In this document: one piece after another, positions 30,500-39,172 of the stretch
Numbering within the stretch: position 1 is the stretch's first letter
How the letters are laid out: the number at the start of each line of letters is the position of its first letter
Position numbers and translations under genes: made by a program
Notes under the pieces: generated by a model
What the model was told of the DNA's origin: nothing
The model's input: the letters and a program-made list of their open reading frames with translations, nothing else
Database searches by the model: none
Source of the DNA: Magnetospirillum sp902729445
GTDB taxonomy: Bacteria > Pseudomonadota > Alphaproteobacteria > Rhodospirillales > Magnetospirillaceae
Direction: 5' to 3'
DNA: 64,000 nucleotides
Assembly (NCBI RefSeq): GCF_902729445.1
Contig: NZ_CACVCE010000001.1
Location: 259,313 to 323,312, forward strand

Positions 30500-31384
30500 T
30501 CAGCTTTGCTTGTTGGCGAACTCGACGGCCGACGTTGCCTGATCGACCAGATGGTGAATACGCTCGCGCGCCTCGCCCAAGGTCTCGCCGGTGGTGGACA
30601 GGCTGATCATGAAAGTATCGATGTAATCGATCACGTCCTCGCACTGGACCTTGCCTTCGGCGGCGGCTTCGCTGATTTCCTCGACGCGGCCGTGGATTTT
30701 CTCCAGGGAGTCGCCGAAGCCGTTGATGGTCTCGGAGATAATGCCGACGCCGTTGCTGACCTGGCCGGCGCTGGTCACCGTCTGGCCGGTGGCGACGATC
30801 AGGTCGGCGATCGAGGCGGTCAGCGATTCCACCGACCCTTCGATGGTGCGGGTGACCTCGCCGGCCTTGCGGGCCAGGCCCTTGACCTCGCCGGCCACCA
30901 CCGCGAAGCCCTTGCCGGCCTCGCCGGCCCGTTCGGATTCGATGGTGGCGTTCAAGGCCAAAAGGTTGGTCTGGCGCGCGATGTCCTGGATGTCCTTGGT
31001 CGAGGCGCCGACGCTGGCCAGGTGGGTGTCCAATTCGCCAAGGCTGGCCTGAATGGCGCGAACCGATTCGGCCAGGCCGCGAATGCTGGAAACGGCGGTC
31101 TCGACGGTGGTCAGCGAGTGGGTGGACCGGTCGGCGGCTTCGCGCGAGACGTGGTCGGTGGTCTTGCTGGCCGAATCGATGGCATCGATGGCCTCGGCCA
31201 TTTGCTGGGCGATGGCGCTCAGCGCCTGGAACTTGCCCATCTGGTCTTCCAGGAAGACCGCCACTTCATCGACGCTGCCGGCGATTTCGGTGACTTCGGT
31301 TTGAATGGTGGTCAGACGCTGGACCACGGCCTGCGCGAACTGGGCGCGGTCGCTGGTCTGCGAGGCGTTGGAGCCATCGGGCAT
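30500..31384 (-). CDS. Soluble methyl-accepting chemotaxis-like protein
   Basis: A 294-residue cytoplasmic chemoreceptor-like protein. It has no membrane helix. The signalling tip is clear (IARQTNLLALNATIESERAG, then GEAGKGFAVVAGEVKGLA), embedded in long coiled coil. The segments before it have no recognised PAS or globin domain, and the C-terminal 60 residues are also helical. The longer frame to 31477 was rejected because ATG 31384 has a good GGGAGG site 8 bases upstream. It lies upstream of the adhesin secretion operon on the same strand, with 204 bp between, and diverges from copA. It may signal to a CheA kinase or to a non-flagellar output; which is unknown. Confidence 0.88.
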   Translation of the reverse strand: MPDGSNASQTSDRAQFAQAVVQRLTTIQTEVTEIAGSVDEVAVFLEDQMGKFQALSAIAQQMAEAIDAIDSASKTTDHVSREAADRSTHSLTTVETAVSSIRGLAESVRAIQASLGELDTHLASVGASTKDIQDIARQTNLLALNATIESERAGEAGKGFAVVAGEVKGLARKAGEVTRTIEGSVESLTASIADLIVATGQTVTSAGQVSNGVGIISETINGFGDSLEKIHGRVEEISEAAAEGKVQCEDVIDYIDTFMISLSTTGETLGEARERIHHLVDQATSAVEFANKQS

Positions 31385-31528
31385 GAAGAAAACCTCCCTT
31401 GGGTGATGCCCATGCCCGGTTGCCCCAACCATCCGGGTCTCGTCATTTCCATCAATTATGCCGTGTGCCATCGGCAAAGGAAGCGGAAATATGGTCTATA
31501 TCCAGGAAATGTGCATATAACAAAGCCC

Positions 31529-31559
31529 TTGACCTTCCAGTGACTGGAAGGGCGATCCT
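31529..31559 (+). promoter_or_regulatory. CueR-type promoter of copA
   Basis: A TTGACC -35 box (31529-31534) is followed by a 19-bp spacer that holds the dyad CCTTCC-N7-GGAAGG (31533-31551), then GATCCT as a weak -10. The long spacer with a dyad is the hallmark of MerR-family copper promoters. Transcription would start near 31566, which favours the copA start at 31594. The same dyad is found before copZ at 35.4 kb. Confidence 0.85.
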
Positions 31560-31593
31560 TGTTTCCATGGATCGCTTCTCAGGAAACACGCTC

Positions 31594-33765
31594 ATGGTTG
31601 CCGACCCCCTTACCGCCTCCTTGTCGCCGTCGCTGGAATTCAGGATCGGCGGCATGACCTGCGCCGCCTGCTCGACCCGGCTCGAAAAGGTGTTGGGCCG
31701 CGTGCCCGGCGTCGAGGCGGCCAGTGTCAACCTTGCCGCCGAACGCGCCACCATCATCGGCCGGGCCGGCGCCGCCGAGCTGGTGGTGGCGGTCGAGAAG
31801 GCCGGTTTCACCGCCCATCTGATCGCCGACGGCGAGGATTCCACCAGCGCCGAGGAGGCCCAGCAGGCCCGCGATCTGGCCCACCAGTGGCGCTGGTTCT
31901 GGGTGTCGGCGGTTTTGACCCTGCCGTTGGTGGCGCCGATGATCCTGGCCCCGTTCGGGAGCGATTGGATGCTTTCGGGCGGCTGGCAATGGCTGCTGGC
32001 GACGCCGGTGCAGTTCGGCGCCGGCTGGCGCTTCTATCGCGGCGCCTGGGCCTCGCTGAGGGGGGGCGCCGGCAACATGGATGTGCTGGTGGCCTTGGGC
32101 AGCTCGGCCGCCTATGGCATGTCGGCCTGGGTGGTCGCCCAGGGCCATGGCGGTCTTTACTTCGAAGGCGCGGCGGCGGTGGTCACCCTGGTCCTGTTGG
32201 GCAAGATCCTCGAGACCCGGGCCAAGCGCTCGGCGGCCGGGGCCATTCGCGCCCTGATGAAGCTGCGCCCCGACACTGCCCGCGTCGAGCGAGACGGCCA
32301 TGTGGTGGAAATCCCCGCCTCGGCCGTGGTGGCCGGCGATCTGGTGGTGGTCCGCCCGGGCGAGGCCTTTCCCGTCGATGGCATCGTGCAGGATGGCGAA
32401 AGCCAGGCCGACGAATCCCTGATCACCGGCGAAAGCCTGCCGGTGGCCAAGCAGACCGGCGACGCGGTGGTGGCCGGCGCCATCAACGGCGACGGTTTGC
32501 TGCGGGTCACCGCCACCCGGGTCGGCGCCGACAGCACCATCTCGCGCATCATCCGCATGGTCCAGGGTGCCCAGGCCTCGAAGGCGCCGGTACAGAAGCT
32601 GGTGGACCAGGTGTCGGCCATCTTCGTGCCGGTGGTGGTGGCCATCGCGGCTTTGTCGTTCCTGGGCTGGGCGCTGATCGGCGGCGATGCGGGCCAAGGC
32701 TTCGCGGCGGCCGTCGCCGTTCTGGTGGTGGCCTGCCCCTGCGCGCTGGGGCTGGCGACGCCGACCGGCATCATGGTCGGGACCGGGGTGGCGGCCCGCC
32801 ACGGCATCCTGATCAAGGACGCCGTCGCCCTGGAACGGGCCCATCACACCAATCTGGTGGTGTTCGACAAGACCGGCACCCTGACCGAGGGTCACCCGGC
32901 CCTGGTGGCCAGCGAGGGCGGGACGGAAGTGCTGCGCCTGGCCGCCTCGGCCCAGGCCGGCAGCGAGCATCCGCTGGCCCGCGCCGTGCGGGCGGCGGCG
33001 ACGGGTCTGGACCTGGCCCCGGTGACCGCCTTCAAGGCCTTGCCGGGGCGCGGCATCGAGGCCATGGTCGAGGGCCGGGCCATGCTGGTCGGATCGGCCC
33101 GGCTGATGGACGAACGGGCGGTGGATTGGCAATCGGCCACTGAAGCCATGAAAGCCCACGAAGAGCTGGGGCGGACCGTCATGCTGGTGGCGGTCGATGG
33201 AAGGCTGGCCGGCTGGCTGGCGGTGGCCGATCCGGTCAAGCCCAGCGCCCGGGCGGCGGTGGCCGGGCTCGAGGCCCTGGGGGTCAAGGCGGTATTGCTG
33301 ACCGGCGACAATGCCCGGGCGGCCGCCGCGGTGGCCGGGCAGGTCGGCATTTCCATGGTTCTGGCCGAGGTGCTGCCCGAGGGCAAGGAGGCGGAAATCC
33401 GCCGCCTGCAGGCCGATGGCCATGTGGTGGCCATGGTCGGCGACGGCGTCAACGACGCCCCGGCCCTGGCGGCGGCCGATATCGGCATCGCCATGGGCAC
33501 CGGCACCGACGTCGCCATGCAGGCCGCCGGCATCACCCTGGTCAAGGGCGATCCCGCCTTGCTGCCCGCCGCCTTTTCGCTGTCGCGGGCGACCTATGCC
33601 AAGATCCGCCAGAACCTGTTCTGGGCCTTCTTCTACAATCTGCTGGCCCTGCCGCTGGCCGCCGCCGGGCTGTTGTCGCCGACCATCGCCGGTGCCGCCA
33701 TGGCCTTTTCCAGCGTGTCGGTGGTGACCAATTCCCTGCTGCTGCGCCGCTGGAGGATGCCATGA
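31594..33765 (+). CDS. copA: Copper-exporting P1B-type ATPase CopA
   Basis: A 723-residue inner-membrane pump that exports Cu(I) from the cytoplasm. It has one N-terminal heavy-metal domain (GMTCAAC, C23 and C26), about eight membrane helices, the actuator TGES, the transmembrane CPC (C381, C383), the phosphorylated DKTGTLT (D425), the nucleotide-binding HP dipeptide and the hinge GDGVNDAP. A longer frame and ATG 31567 exist, but 31567 coincides with the predicted transcription start. ATG 31594 has AGGA 9 bases upstream. The stop overlaps the cueR start, so pump and regulator are cotranscribed. Confidence 0.95.
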   Translation: MVADPLTASLSPSLEFRIGGMTCAACSTRLEKVLGRVPGVEAASVNLAAERATIIGRAGAAELVVAVEKAGFTAHLIADGEDSTSAEEAQQARDLAHQWRWFWVSAVLTLPLVAPMILAPFGSDWMLSGGWQWLLATPVQFGAGWRFYRGAWASLRGGAGNMDVLVALGSSAAYGMSAWVVAQGHGGLYFEGAAAVVTLVLLGKILETRAKRSAAGAIRALMKLRPDTARVERDGHVVEIPASAVVAGDLVVVRPGEAFPVDGIVQDGESQADESLITGESLPVAKQTGDAVVAGAINGDGLLRVTATRVGADSTISRIIRMVQGAQASKAPVQKLVDQVSAIFVPVVVAIAALSFLGWALIGGDAGQGFAAAVAVLVVACPCALGLATPTGIMVGTGVAARHGILIKDAVALERAHHTNLVVFDKTGTLTEGHPALVASEGGTEVLRLAASAQAGSEHPLARAVRAAATGLDLAPVTAFKALPGRGIEAMVEGRAMLVGSARLMDERAVDWQSATEAMKAHEELGRTVMLVAVDGRLAGWLAVADPVKPSARAAVAGLEALGVKAVLLTGDNARAAAAVAGQVGISMVLAEVLPEGKEAEIRRLQADGHVVAMVGDGVNDAPALAAADIGIAMGTGTDVAMQAAGITLVKGDPALLPAAFSLSRATYAKIRQNLFWAFFYNLLALPLAAAGLLSPTIAGAAMAFSSVSVVTNSLLLRRWRMP

Positions 33766-34160
33766 ATATCGGTCAGGTCGCCAAACGGTCGGGCGTGCCG
33801 GCCAAGACCATTCGTTATTACGAGGAAATCGGCCTGATCCCGCCGGCCGGGCGCACGGCGGCCGGTTATCGCGATTACGGCTCGACCGATGTCGAGACCC
33901 TGCGATTCATCCAGCGCGCCCGCTCGCTGGGCTTCTCGGTCAAGGATGTCGGCGACCTGCTGGCGCTGTGGTGCGACCGCGAGCGGGCCAGCGCCGACGT
34001 GCGGGCCATCGCGCAGGGCCATGTCCGCGCCGTCGAGGCCAAGATCGCCGAACTGGAAGAGATGCGCCGCACCCTGACCGCCCTGGTCGAGCGCTGTTCG
34101 GGCGACGACCGCCCCGATTGCCCGATCCTGGAAGGCCTGTCCGACACCTGCTGCCACTGA
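33762..34160 (+). CDS. cueR: MerR-family copper-responsive regulator CueR
   Basis: A 132-residue activator that senses Cu(I) and unwinds long-spacer promoters. The N-terminal winged helix is typical (MNIGQVAKRSGVPAKTIRYY). The metal loop has C112 and C120 seven residues apart (CSGDDRPDC), as in CueR, and the C-terminus ends CCH, also seen in CueR proteins. It overlaps copA by four bases. Its likely targets are the matching dyads before copA (31529) and copZ (35424). Confidence 0.93.
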   Translation: MNIGQVAKRSGVPAKTIRYYEEIGLIPPAGRTAAGYRDYGSTDVETLRFIQRARSLGFSVKDVGDLLALWCDRERASADVRAIAQGHVRAVEAKIAELEEMRRTLTALVERCSGDDRPDCPILEGLSDTCCH

Positions 34161-34219
34161 AGGCTTTGCCGGGGCCGGGCGGCAGGGCTATAACCGGCGT
34201 CGATCAAGTGCCCTGCCCC

Positions 34220-34241
34220 AGAAATTCGCAGGTGAATTTCT
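34220..34241. terminator. Hairpin downstream of cueR
   Basis: AGAAATTC and GAATTTCT pair perfectly around a 6-nt loop, 60 bp after the cueR stop. No T-run follows. It could be a weak terminator or an operator for the next gene. Confidence 0.3.
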
Positions 34242-34293
34242 AAGATGAGCAGGCCACTAATCTGTTGAATTGTGCGGTGAAAGGCGAAATTTC

Positions 34294-35427
34294 GTGTCGC
34301 GGCGTGAAATCCGGCGGCTGCTGATGGAACCGAAGCGACGGTCGAGTTCGTCGCGTTCCTGGGCAGTGCTGGCCCTGATGGCGGCGGTTCTGCTGGGTGG
34401 CATCGCCATCGGCGTGGGCGTCGGGCTGGGCATCATGGCCAGCCGCCCGGATCAGGAAGCGCGCGACTGGGAACGGGCCGAGATGGCGGTCGATCGTCCG
34501 CCCCGGCGCGAGGCGTTGCTGGAACCGGCCGCTGCCGCCGAGCCGCCGGTGATCCCGCTGGTGCCGCTGCCGCCGGCCCGTCCCGGCGGCCCGGCCGATG
34601 ACGGTTTCGATGCCGACCAAGCCGAGGGCCAGGTGGCCGACCAACAGGTCGCCTCGGTGCCGCTGATCCTGCCGCAGCCCTCGGTCAAGCCGGTCGAGCA
34701 GGGCGCACCCGCCTGGGTCCGCTATGCCGTGCCGGCGCCCAAGGCCGGCAGCCAGCCGATGATCGCCGTGGTGATCGACGATCTGGGGGTCGATCGAAAG
34801 CGCAGCGAGAAGGTGGTCGAATTGCGCGCCCCCTTGACGCTGGCCTGGATGACCTATGCCGAGAACCTGCCGCAGATCACCCAGCTCGCCCGCAAGCGCG
34901 GCCACGAACTGATGGTCCATGTGCCGATGCAGCCCCAGGGCGAATCCTACGATCCCGGCCCCGACGTGCTGGAAGTCGCCGTCCACCCCGAGGAGAATCG
35001 CCGTCGCCTGTCCTGGGGGCTCAATCGTTTCGAGGGCTTCGTCGGCATCAACAACCATATGGGCTCGCGTTTCACCGCCGACCGCACCGGCATGAAGGTG
35101 GTGATGGAAGAGGTCAAAAGGCGCGGCCTGTTGTTCCTGGATTCGGTCACCACCGACAAAAGCGTGGCCCCCGAACTGGCCAAACGCCACGGTGTGCCGT
35201 TCGCGGCGCGCAGCGTCTTTCTCGACAACGAGCAATCGGTGGCGTCGGTCAAGGCGCAGCTGGCCAAGACCGAGGCCCATGCCCGCAAGTTCGGCGCCGC
35301 CATCGCCATCGGCCATCCCCACGATTCCACCATCGAGGCCCTGGCCGCCTGGCTGCCGGGGCTGGAAGCCCGGGGCTTCCTGCTGGTGCCGGTCACCACC
35401 ATCGTCAAGGCGCAAACACCCCCTTGA
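34294..35427 (+). CDS. Divergent polysaccharide deacetylase family protein (YibQ-like)
   Basis: A membrane-anchored protein of about 377 residues. One membrane helix (LALMAAVLLGGIAIGVGVGL) is followed by a proline-rich periplasmic linker and a divergent deacetylase domain: AVVIDDLGVD, HELMVHVPMQP, GINNHMGSRFT, then LFLDSVTTDKS and IAIGHPHDSTIEAL. These match the DUF610/YibQ group, where the two aspartates and histidines resemble the metal site of polysaccharide deacetylases. Substrate unknown. Starts at GTG 34294 (AAAGGCGA upstream) or ATG 34324 are both possible. It separates cueR from copZ and looks unrelated to copper. Confidence 0.8.
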   Translation: MSRREIRRLLMEPKRRSSSSRSWAVLALMAAVLLGGIAIGVGVGLGIMASRPDQEARDWERAEMAVDRPPRREALLEPAAAAEPPVIPLVPLPPARPGGPADDGFDADQAEGQVADQQVASVPLILPQPSVKPVEQGAPAWVRYAVPAPKAGSQPMIAVVIDDLGVDRKRSEKVVELRAPLTLAWMTYAENLPQITQLARKRGHELMVHVPMQPQGESYDPGPDVLEVAVHPEENRRRLSWGLNRFEGFVGINNHMGSRFTADRTGMKVVMEEVKRRGLLFLDSVTTDKSVAPELAKRHGVPFAARSVFLDNEQSVASVKAQLAKTEAHARKFGAAIAIGHPHDSTIEALAAWLPGLEARGFLLVPVTTIVKAQTPP

Positions 35428-35454
35428 CCTTCCCGTCGCTGGAAGGTCCAAACT
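35424..35454 (+). promoter_or_regulatory. CueR-type promoter of copZ
   Basis: TTGACC (35424-35429) with the dyad CCTTCC-N7-GGAAGG inside a 19-bp spacer matches the copA promoter. The -10 (CAAACT) is weak. copZ starts 36 bp further on, after ACAGGAG. This indicates that copZ is an independent CueR target, although an unrelated gene lies between it and cueR. Confidence 0.85.
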
Positions 35455-35490
35455 TCCATCATCGAACCCTATGGCACAGGAGCTGATCTT

Positions 35491-35691
35491 ATGAGCGCGA
35501 CCTACAAAGTGACCGGCATGACTTGCGGCGGCTGCGCCCGTTCGGTGGAATCGGCCATCAAGAGCGTGGCCCCCGACGCCAAGGTCACCGTCGATCTGGG
35601 CTCGGCCGCCGTCACCGTCGAGAATGCCAGCGAAGATCAGGTCAAGAAGGCGGTCGACGAGGCCGGCTTCACCTTCCTGGGCGCGGCCTGA
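35491..35691 (+). CDS. copZ: Copper chaperone CopZ (heavy-metal-associated domain)
   Basis: A 66-residue single HMA domain. MTCGGCARSVESAI carries the Cu(I) ligands C12 and C15 in the usual beta-alpha-beta fold. It binds cytoplasmic Cu(I) and passes it to CopA or CueR. ATG 35491 follows a good AGGAGC site and a CueR-type promoter. The TPR-SPINDLY gene starts 10 bp downstream and may be read from the same promoter, which is odd for its function. Confidence 0.93.
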   Translation: MSATYKVTGMTCGGCARSVESAIKSVAPDAKVTVDLGSAAVTVENASEDQVKKAVDEAGFTFLGAA

Positions 35692-35701
35692 TCCGCCGCC
35701 G

Positions 35702-37663
35702 ATGGATTTCGACGCGGCGCTGAAGGGCTTGCGGGCCAAGGTTCGGCGCGCAGGATTGGCCGACCTTCCCGAAAGGCTGGAGGCGATGATCGGCCGGGGC
35801 GAGGCCCAGGCCGCCAGCCAGATGCTGTCGGCGGCCTTCAGCCACGCCCAGGCTTGCGCCGATTCCTGCCTGTTCCTGGGGCTGGCGGCGGCCCGGCTGG
35901 GCCAATGGCCGGCGGCTGCGACCATTCTGGGTCGTGCCCGTCAGTTGGCTCCCGCCCGGCTGGCCGCCGGCCACGCCTTGGCCGTCGCGCTGGCGCGGGC
36001 CGGGCAGGGGCCGCAATCCTTGGCGCTGTTCGCCGAAATCCGCGCCCGTGCCCCCAAGGATGCAGGCCTTGCCAACGATCACGCCCTGGCGCTGGCCGCT
36101 TTCGGCAGATCGCCGGATGCCGAGGCGATCCTGGTCGAGACGGTGAAATGGGCGCCCAAGGACCGTGACGCCCAGGCCAATCTGGGGGTGCTGCGGGCCC
36201 AGCGCGGCGATTGTGCCGGCGCGGTCGAGGCGCTGACGGCCGCCATCGCCCTTGATCGCCGCAACGCCCTGCTGCGCTTCAACCTGGGCAACGCCTTGCG
36301 TGATGCGGGCGATGGCGCGGCCGCCCTTGCGGCCTATCAAGGCGCGGTGGAGCTGCAACCCGATCTGGCGGCGGCCTGGCGCAACAAGGCCAACCTGGAA
36401 GCCGAGATGGGCCGGCACGCCGAATCCGTCGCCGATTACGCTCGGGTCGAGGGACTGGAACCGGCCGCCAATCTTGCGCCCACCCGCATCCTGGCGATGA
36501 ATCTGGCGCCGTTTTCCGCCGCCGACACCCTGGCAGTCGCCACCGCATGGGCCAAGACCTACGCCGATCCGCTGGCCCCGGTCGCCCGGCCGGCCGTGGC
36601 CGGCGACGGGCGCATCCGCATCGGTTATCTCGCCGCCGGTCTGTTCACCCTGGACGGCACCCAATTGGCGGTGCTGGCCCACCATGACCGCAGCCGGTTC
36701 GAGGTGATCGTCTATTTCGACGGCGACCCGGCCCATCGCCGGCTGGAGCGCTTTTGCGCCCTGGCGACGGTGCGGATGACCCGGGGGTTGTCGGATTCCG
36801 AACTGGCCCAGCTGATCGCCGCCGACGGACTGGACATTCTGATCGACGGTCTGGGCTTCCCCAAGGGGCACCGCCTGCTGACGGTGGCGCGCCGCCCGGC
36901 CCGCATCCACCTGCACTGGCCGCCGATGACCACCACCGGCATGGCGGCGATGGACGGCTTGGTCGCCGATTCCCGCACCCTGCCGCCCGGCGCCGAGGGT
37001 GATTATCGCGAACGGGTCTACCGCCTGCCGTGCAGCTATCACTTCGCCGTGGACGAATTGGCGGTGCCGGGCCTGCCCTTGCGCCCCGATGACGGGACCG
37101 TCCGGTTCGGCTGCTTCAACACCCTGGCCAAGATCGGGGCTGAATCCATCGCCTTGTTCGCCCGGGTGCTGGCCGCCTGTCCCGGCTCGCGCCTTCGGGT
37201 CAAGGGCATGGTGCAGTCAGCCTTCGACCATCCGCGCCTGAAGGACGGCTTCGCCGCCCACGGCATCGGCCCGGACCGCCTGGAATTCCTGCCTCCGACC
37301 GCGGGCTATGGCGAGCATCTGGCCGCCTTCGGCGAACTGGACGTGGCCTTGGACCCGGTGCCCTATAACGGCGTCACCACCACCTTCGAATCCCTGTGGA
37401 TGGGGGTGCCGGTGGTGACCCTGCCGGGCCAGCGTATCCTGGACCGCTATGGGCTTTCGCTGCTGACCGAGGTTGGCTTCGCCGACGGCATCGCTGTCCA
37501 TGCCGACGATTACGTCGCCCGCGCCGTGCGTCTGGCCGCCGACCGGCCCTTGCGCGCCAAACTGCGGGAAAGCTTGCGCGACCGGGTGCGGGCCAGCCGT
37601 CTGAACGACAGCGCCCGTTTCACCCGGGAATGGGAAGACCTGCTGGCCGCTATTGCCGGCTAA
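35702..37663 (+). CDS. TPR protein with SPINDLY/O-GlcNAc-transferase-like catalytic region
   Basis: A 653-residue protein. The first 270 residues are tetratricopeptide repeats (for example AQANLGVLRAQRGDCAGAVEALTAAIALDRRNALLRFNLGNAL). The C-terminal half matches bacterial SPINDLY-type GT41 proteins: RIRIGYLAAGLF, ILIDGLGFPKGHRLLTVA, FGCFNTLAKI, DVALDPVPYNGVTTTFESLW and GVPVVTLPG. Such enzymes add sugars to proteins in the cytoplasm. The frame is open further upstream (to 35624), but ATG 35702 begins after the copZ stop. Its 3' end overlaps the end of trpE by 14 bp on the opposite strand. Modification of the nearby giant adhesin is possible but is inference. Confidence 0.88.
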   Translation: MDFDAALKGLRAKVRRAGLADLPERLEAMIGRGEAQAASQMLSAAFSHAQACADSCLFLGLAAARLGQWPAAATILGRARQLAPARLAAGHALAVALARAGQGPQSLALFAEIRARAPKDAGLANDHALALAAFGRSPDAEAILVETVKWAPKDRDAQANLGVLRAQRGDCAGAVEALTAAIALDRRNALLRFNLGNALRDAGDGAAALAAYQGAVELQPDLAAAWRNKANLEAEMGRHAESVADYARVEGLEPAANLAPTRILAMNLAPFSAADTLAVATAWAKTYADPLAPVARPAVAGDGRIRIGYLAAGLFTLDGTQLAVLAHHDRSRFEVIVYFDGDPAHRRLERFCALATVRMTRGLSDSELAQLIAADGLDILIDGLGFPKGHRLLTVARRPARIHLHWPPMTTTGMAAMDGLVADSRTLPPGAEGDYRERVYRLPCSYHFAVDELAVPGLPLRPDDGTVRFGCFNTLAKIGAESIALFARVLAACPGSRLRVKGMVQSAFDHPRLKDGFAAHGIGPDRLEFLPPTAGYGEHLAAFGELDVALDPVPYNGVTTTFESLWMGVPVVTLPGQRILDRYGLSLLTEVGFADGIAVHADDYVARAVRLAADRPLRAKLRESLRDRVRASRLNDSARFTREWEDLLAAIAG

Positions 37664-39170
37664 GGGTGTATTCCAGCGCTTCCTCGGCGGCGCGGACCAG
37701 GGCGCGGGCCTTGTTCATGCATTCCTCGTGCTCTTTCTCGGGCACCGAATCGGCGACGATGCCGGCGCCGGCCTGGGCGTACATGGTGCCGTCCTTGATC
37801 AGCGCGGTTCGAAGCGCGATGCAGGTGTCCATGTTGCCGTTGCCCGAGATATAGCCCATGCAGCCGGCATAGAAGCTGCGCCGCTCGGGCTCCAACTCGT
37901 CGATGATCTCCATGGCGCGAATCTTCGGCGCGCCCGAGGTGGTGCCGGCCGGGAAGCCGGCCATCAGCGCGTCCATGGCGTCGCAGCCGTCGCGGATGTC
38001 GCCCTCGACGTTCGAGACGATGTGCATGACGTGCGAGTAATACTCGACGAACATCTTCTTGGTGACCTTGACCGAGCCGATCTTGGCCACCCGGCCAACA
38101 TCGTTGCGGCCCAGATCCAGCAGCATCAAATGCTCGGCCAGTTCCTTGGGGTCGGCCATCAGGTCGGCGGCCAGGGCCTCGTCCTCGGCCTGGTCGATAC
38201 CCCGCTTGCGGGTCCCGGCGATCGGGCGGATGGTGACGCGGCCGTCGCGCAGGCGCACCAGGATTTCCGGGCTGGACGCCACCAGCTGGAACTCGCCGAA
38301 ATTCATGTAGACCAGGAACGGGCTGGGATTCATCCGCCGAAGCGCTCGGTACAGCGAGAAGGGCGGCAGCCGGAACGGCACCTTCAGACGCTGCGACAGC
38401 ACCACCTGGAAGATGTCGCCGGCGGCGATGTATTCCTTGGCCTTCAGCACCTTGGCGCAATATTCCTCAGGCGTCATCGAGGCCACCGGGACCGGCGCGT
38501 GGGTGTGGCGCTCGAGGCCGGCATCCAGGTGCGGCAATGGGCGCTCCAGCGCCTCGACCACATGGTCCAGCCGCTCGTTGGCCAGGTCGAAGGCCGCCCG
38601 CGAATCGACGCCCGCGCGCGGCCATACCGGCACCACCGCCGTCAATGTGCCGTTGACGTTGTCGAATACCGCCATCACCGTCGGGCGGATGAAGATGCCG
38701 TCGGGGATGCCGATGACGTCGGGATTGGCATCGGGCAGCTTTTCCACCAGCCGCACGGTGTCATAGGTCAGATAGCCGACCAGGCCGGCGGCCATGGGCG
38801 GCAGGTTCGGCGGGATGTCGACCAGGCTTTCGGCCGAAAGTGCTCGCAGCGAGGCCAGCGTGCCGTCGCGTTCGGCCACCGGGCAGGGCGCGAAGGACTC
38901 GGGCTGGGTGCGGGCGTCACGATTGACCCACGCCATGTTGCCTTGGCACTTCCAGATCAGGTCGGGCTTCATGCCCAGCACCGAATAGCGGCCGCGCACG
39001 GCGCCGCCTTCCACCGATTCCAGCAAGAAGGCGTGCTTCTGACCGCTGGCCAGCTTCAGGAATGCGGAGACCGGGGTTTCCAGGTCGGCGACCATGGTGC
39101 GCCACACCAATTGCGGCCGCCCGCTGTCGTAGGTGGCTTGGAAGGCGGTGTAGTCGGGATAAACGGTCAT
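37650..39170 (-). CDS. trpE: Anthranilate synthase component I TrpE
   Basis: A 506-residue enzyme that makes anthranilate from chorismate using ammonia from TrpG. The chorismate-binding domain is complete: PIAGTRKRG, ELAEHLMLLDLGRNDVGRV, FPAGTTSGAPKIRAMEII and MYAQAGAGIVADSVPEKE. The N-terminal feedback region includes LLESVEGG. GTG 39176 overlaps the ppiD stop; ATG 39170 with GAAGAG upstream is preferred. In many alphaproteobacteria trpG follows at once, but here it lies 24 kb further on. Confidence 0.96.
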   Translation of the reverse strand: MTVYPDYTAFQATYDSGRPQLVWRTMVADLETPVSAFLKLASGQKHAFLLESVEGGAVRGRYSVLGMKPDLIWKCQGNMAWVNRDARTQPESFAPCPVAERDGTLASLRALSAESLVDIPPNLPPMAAGLVGYLTYDTVRLVEKLPDANPDVIGIPDGIFIRPTVMAVFDNVNGTLTAVVPVWPRAGVDSRAAFDLANERLDHVVEALERPLPHLDAGLERHTHAPVPVASMTPEEYCAKVLKAKEYIAAGDIFQVVLSQRLKVPFRLPPFSLYRALRRMNPSPFLVYMNFGEFQLVASSPEILVRLRDGRVTIRPIAGTRKRGIDQAEDEALAADLMADPKELAEHLMLLDLGRNDVGRVAKIGSVKVTKKMFVEYYSHVMHIVSNVEGDIRDGCDAMDALMAGFPAGTTSGAPKIRAMEIIDELEPERRSFYAGCMGYISGNGNMDTCIALRTALIKDGTMYAQAGAGIVADSVPEKEHEECMNKARALVRAAEEALEYTLSRQ

Positions 39171-39172
39171 GG

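Noticed and set aside
30336..30644. Small minus-strand frame before the secretion operon
   Set aside because: It overlaps the 3' end of the chemoreceptor-like gene in another frame and has no ribosome binding site.
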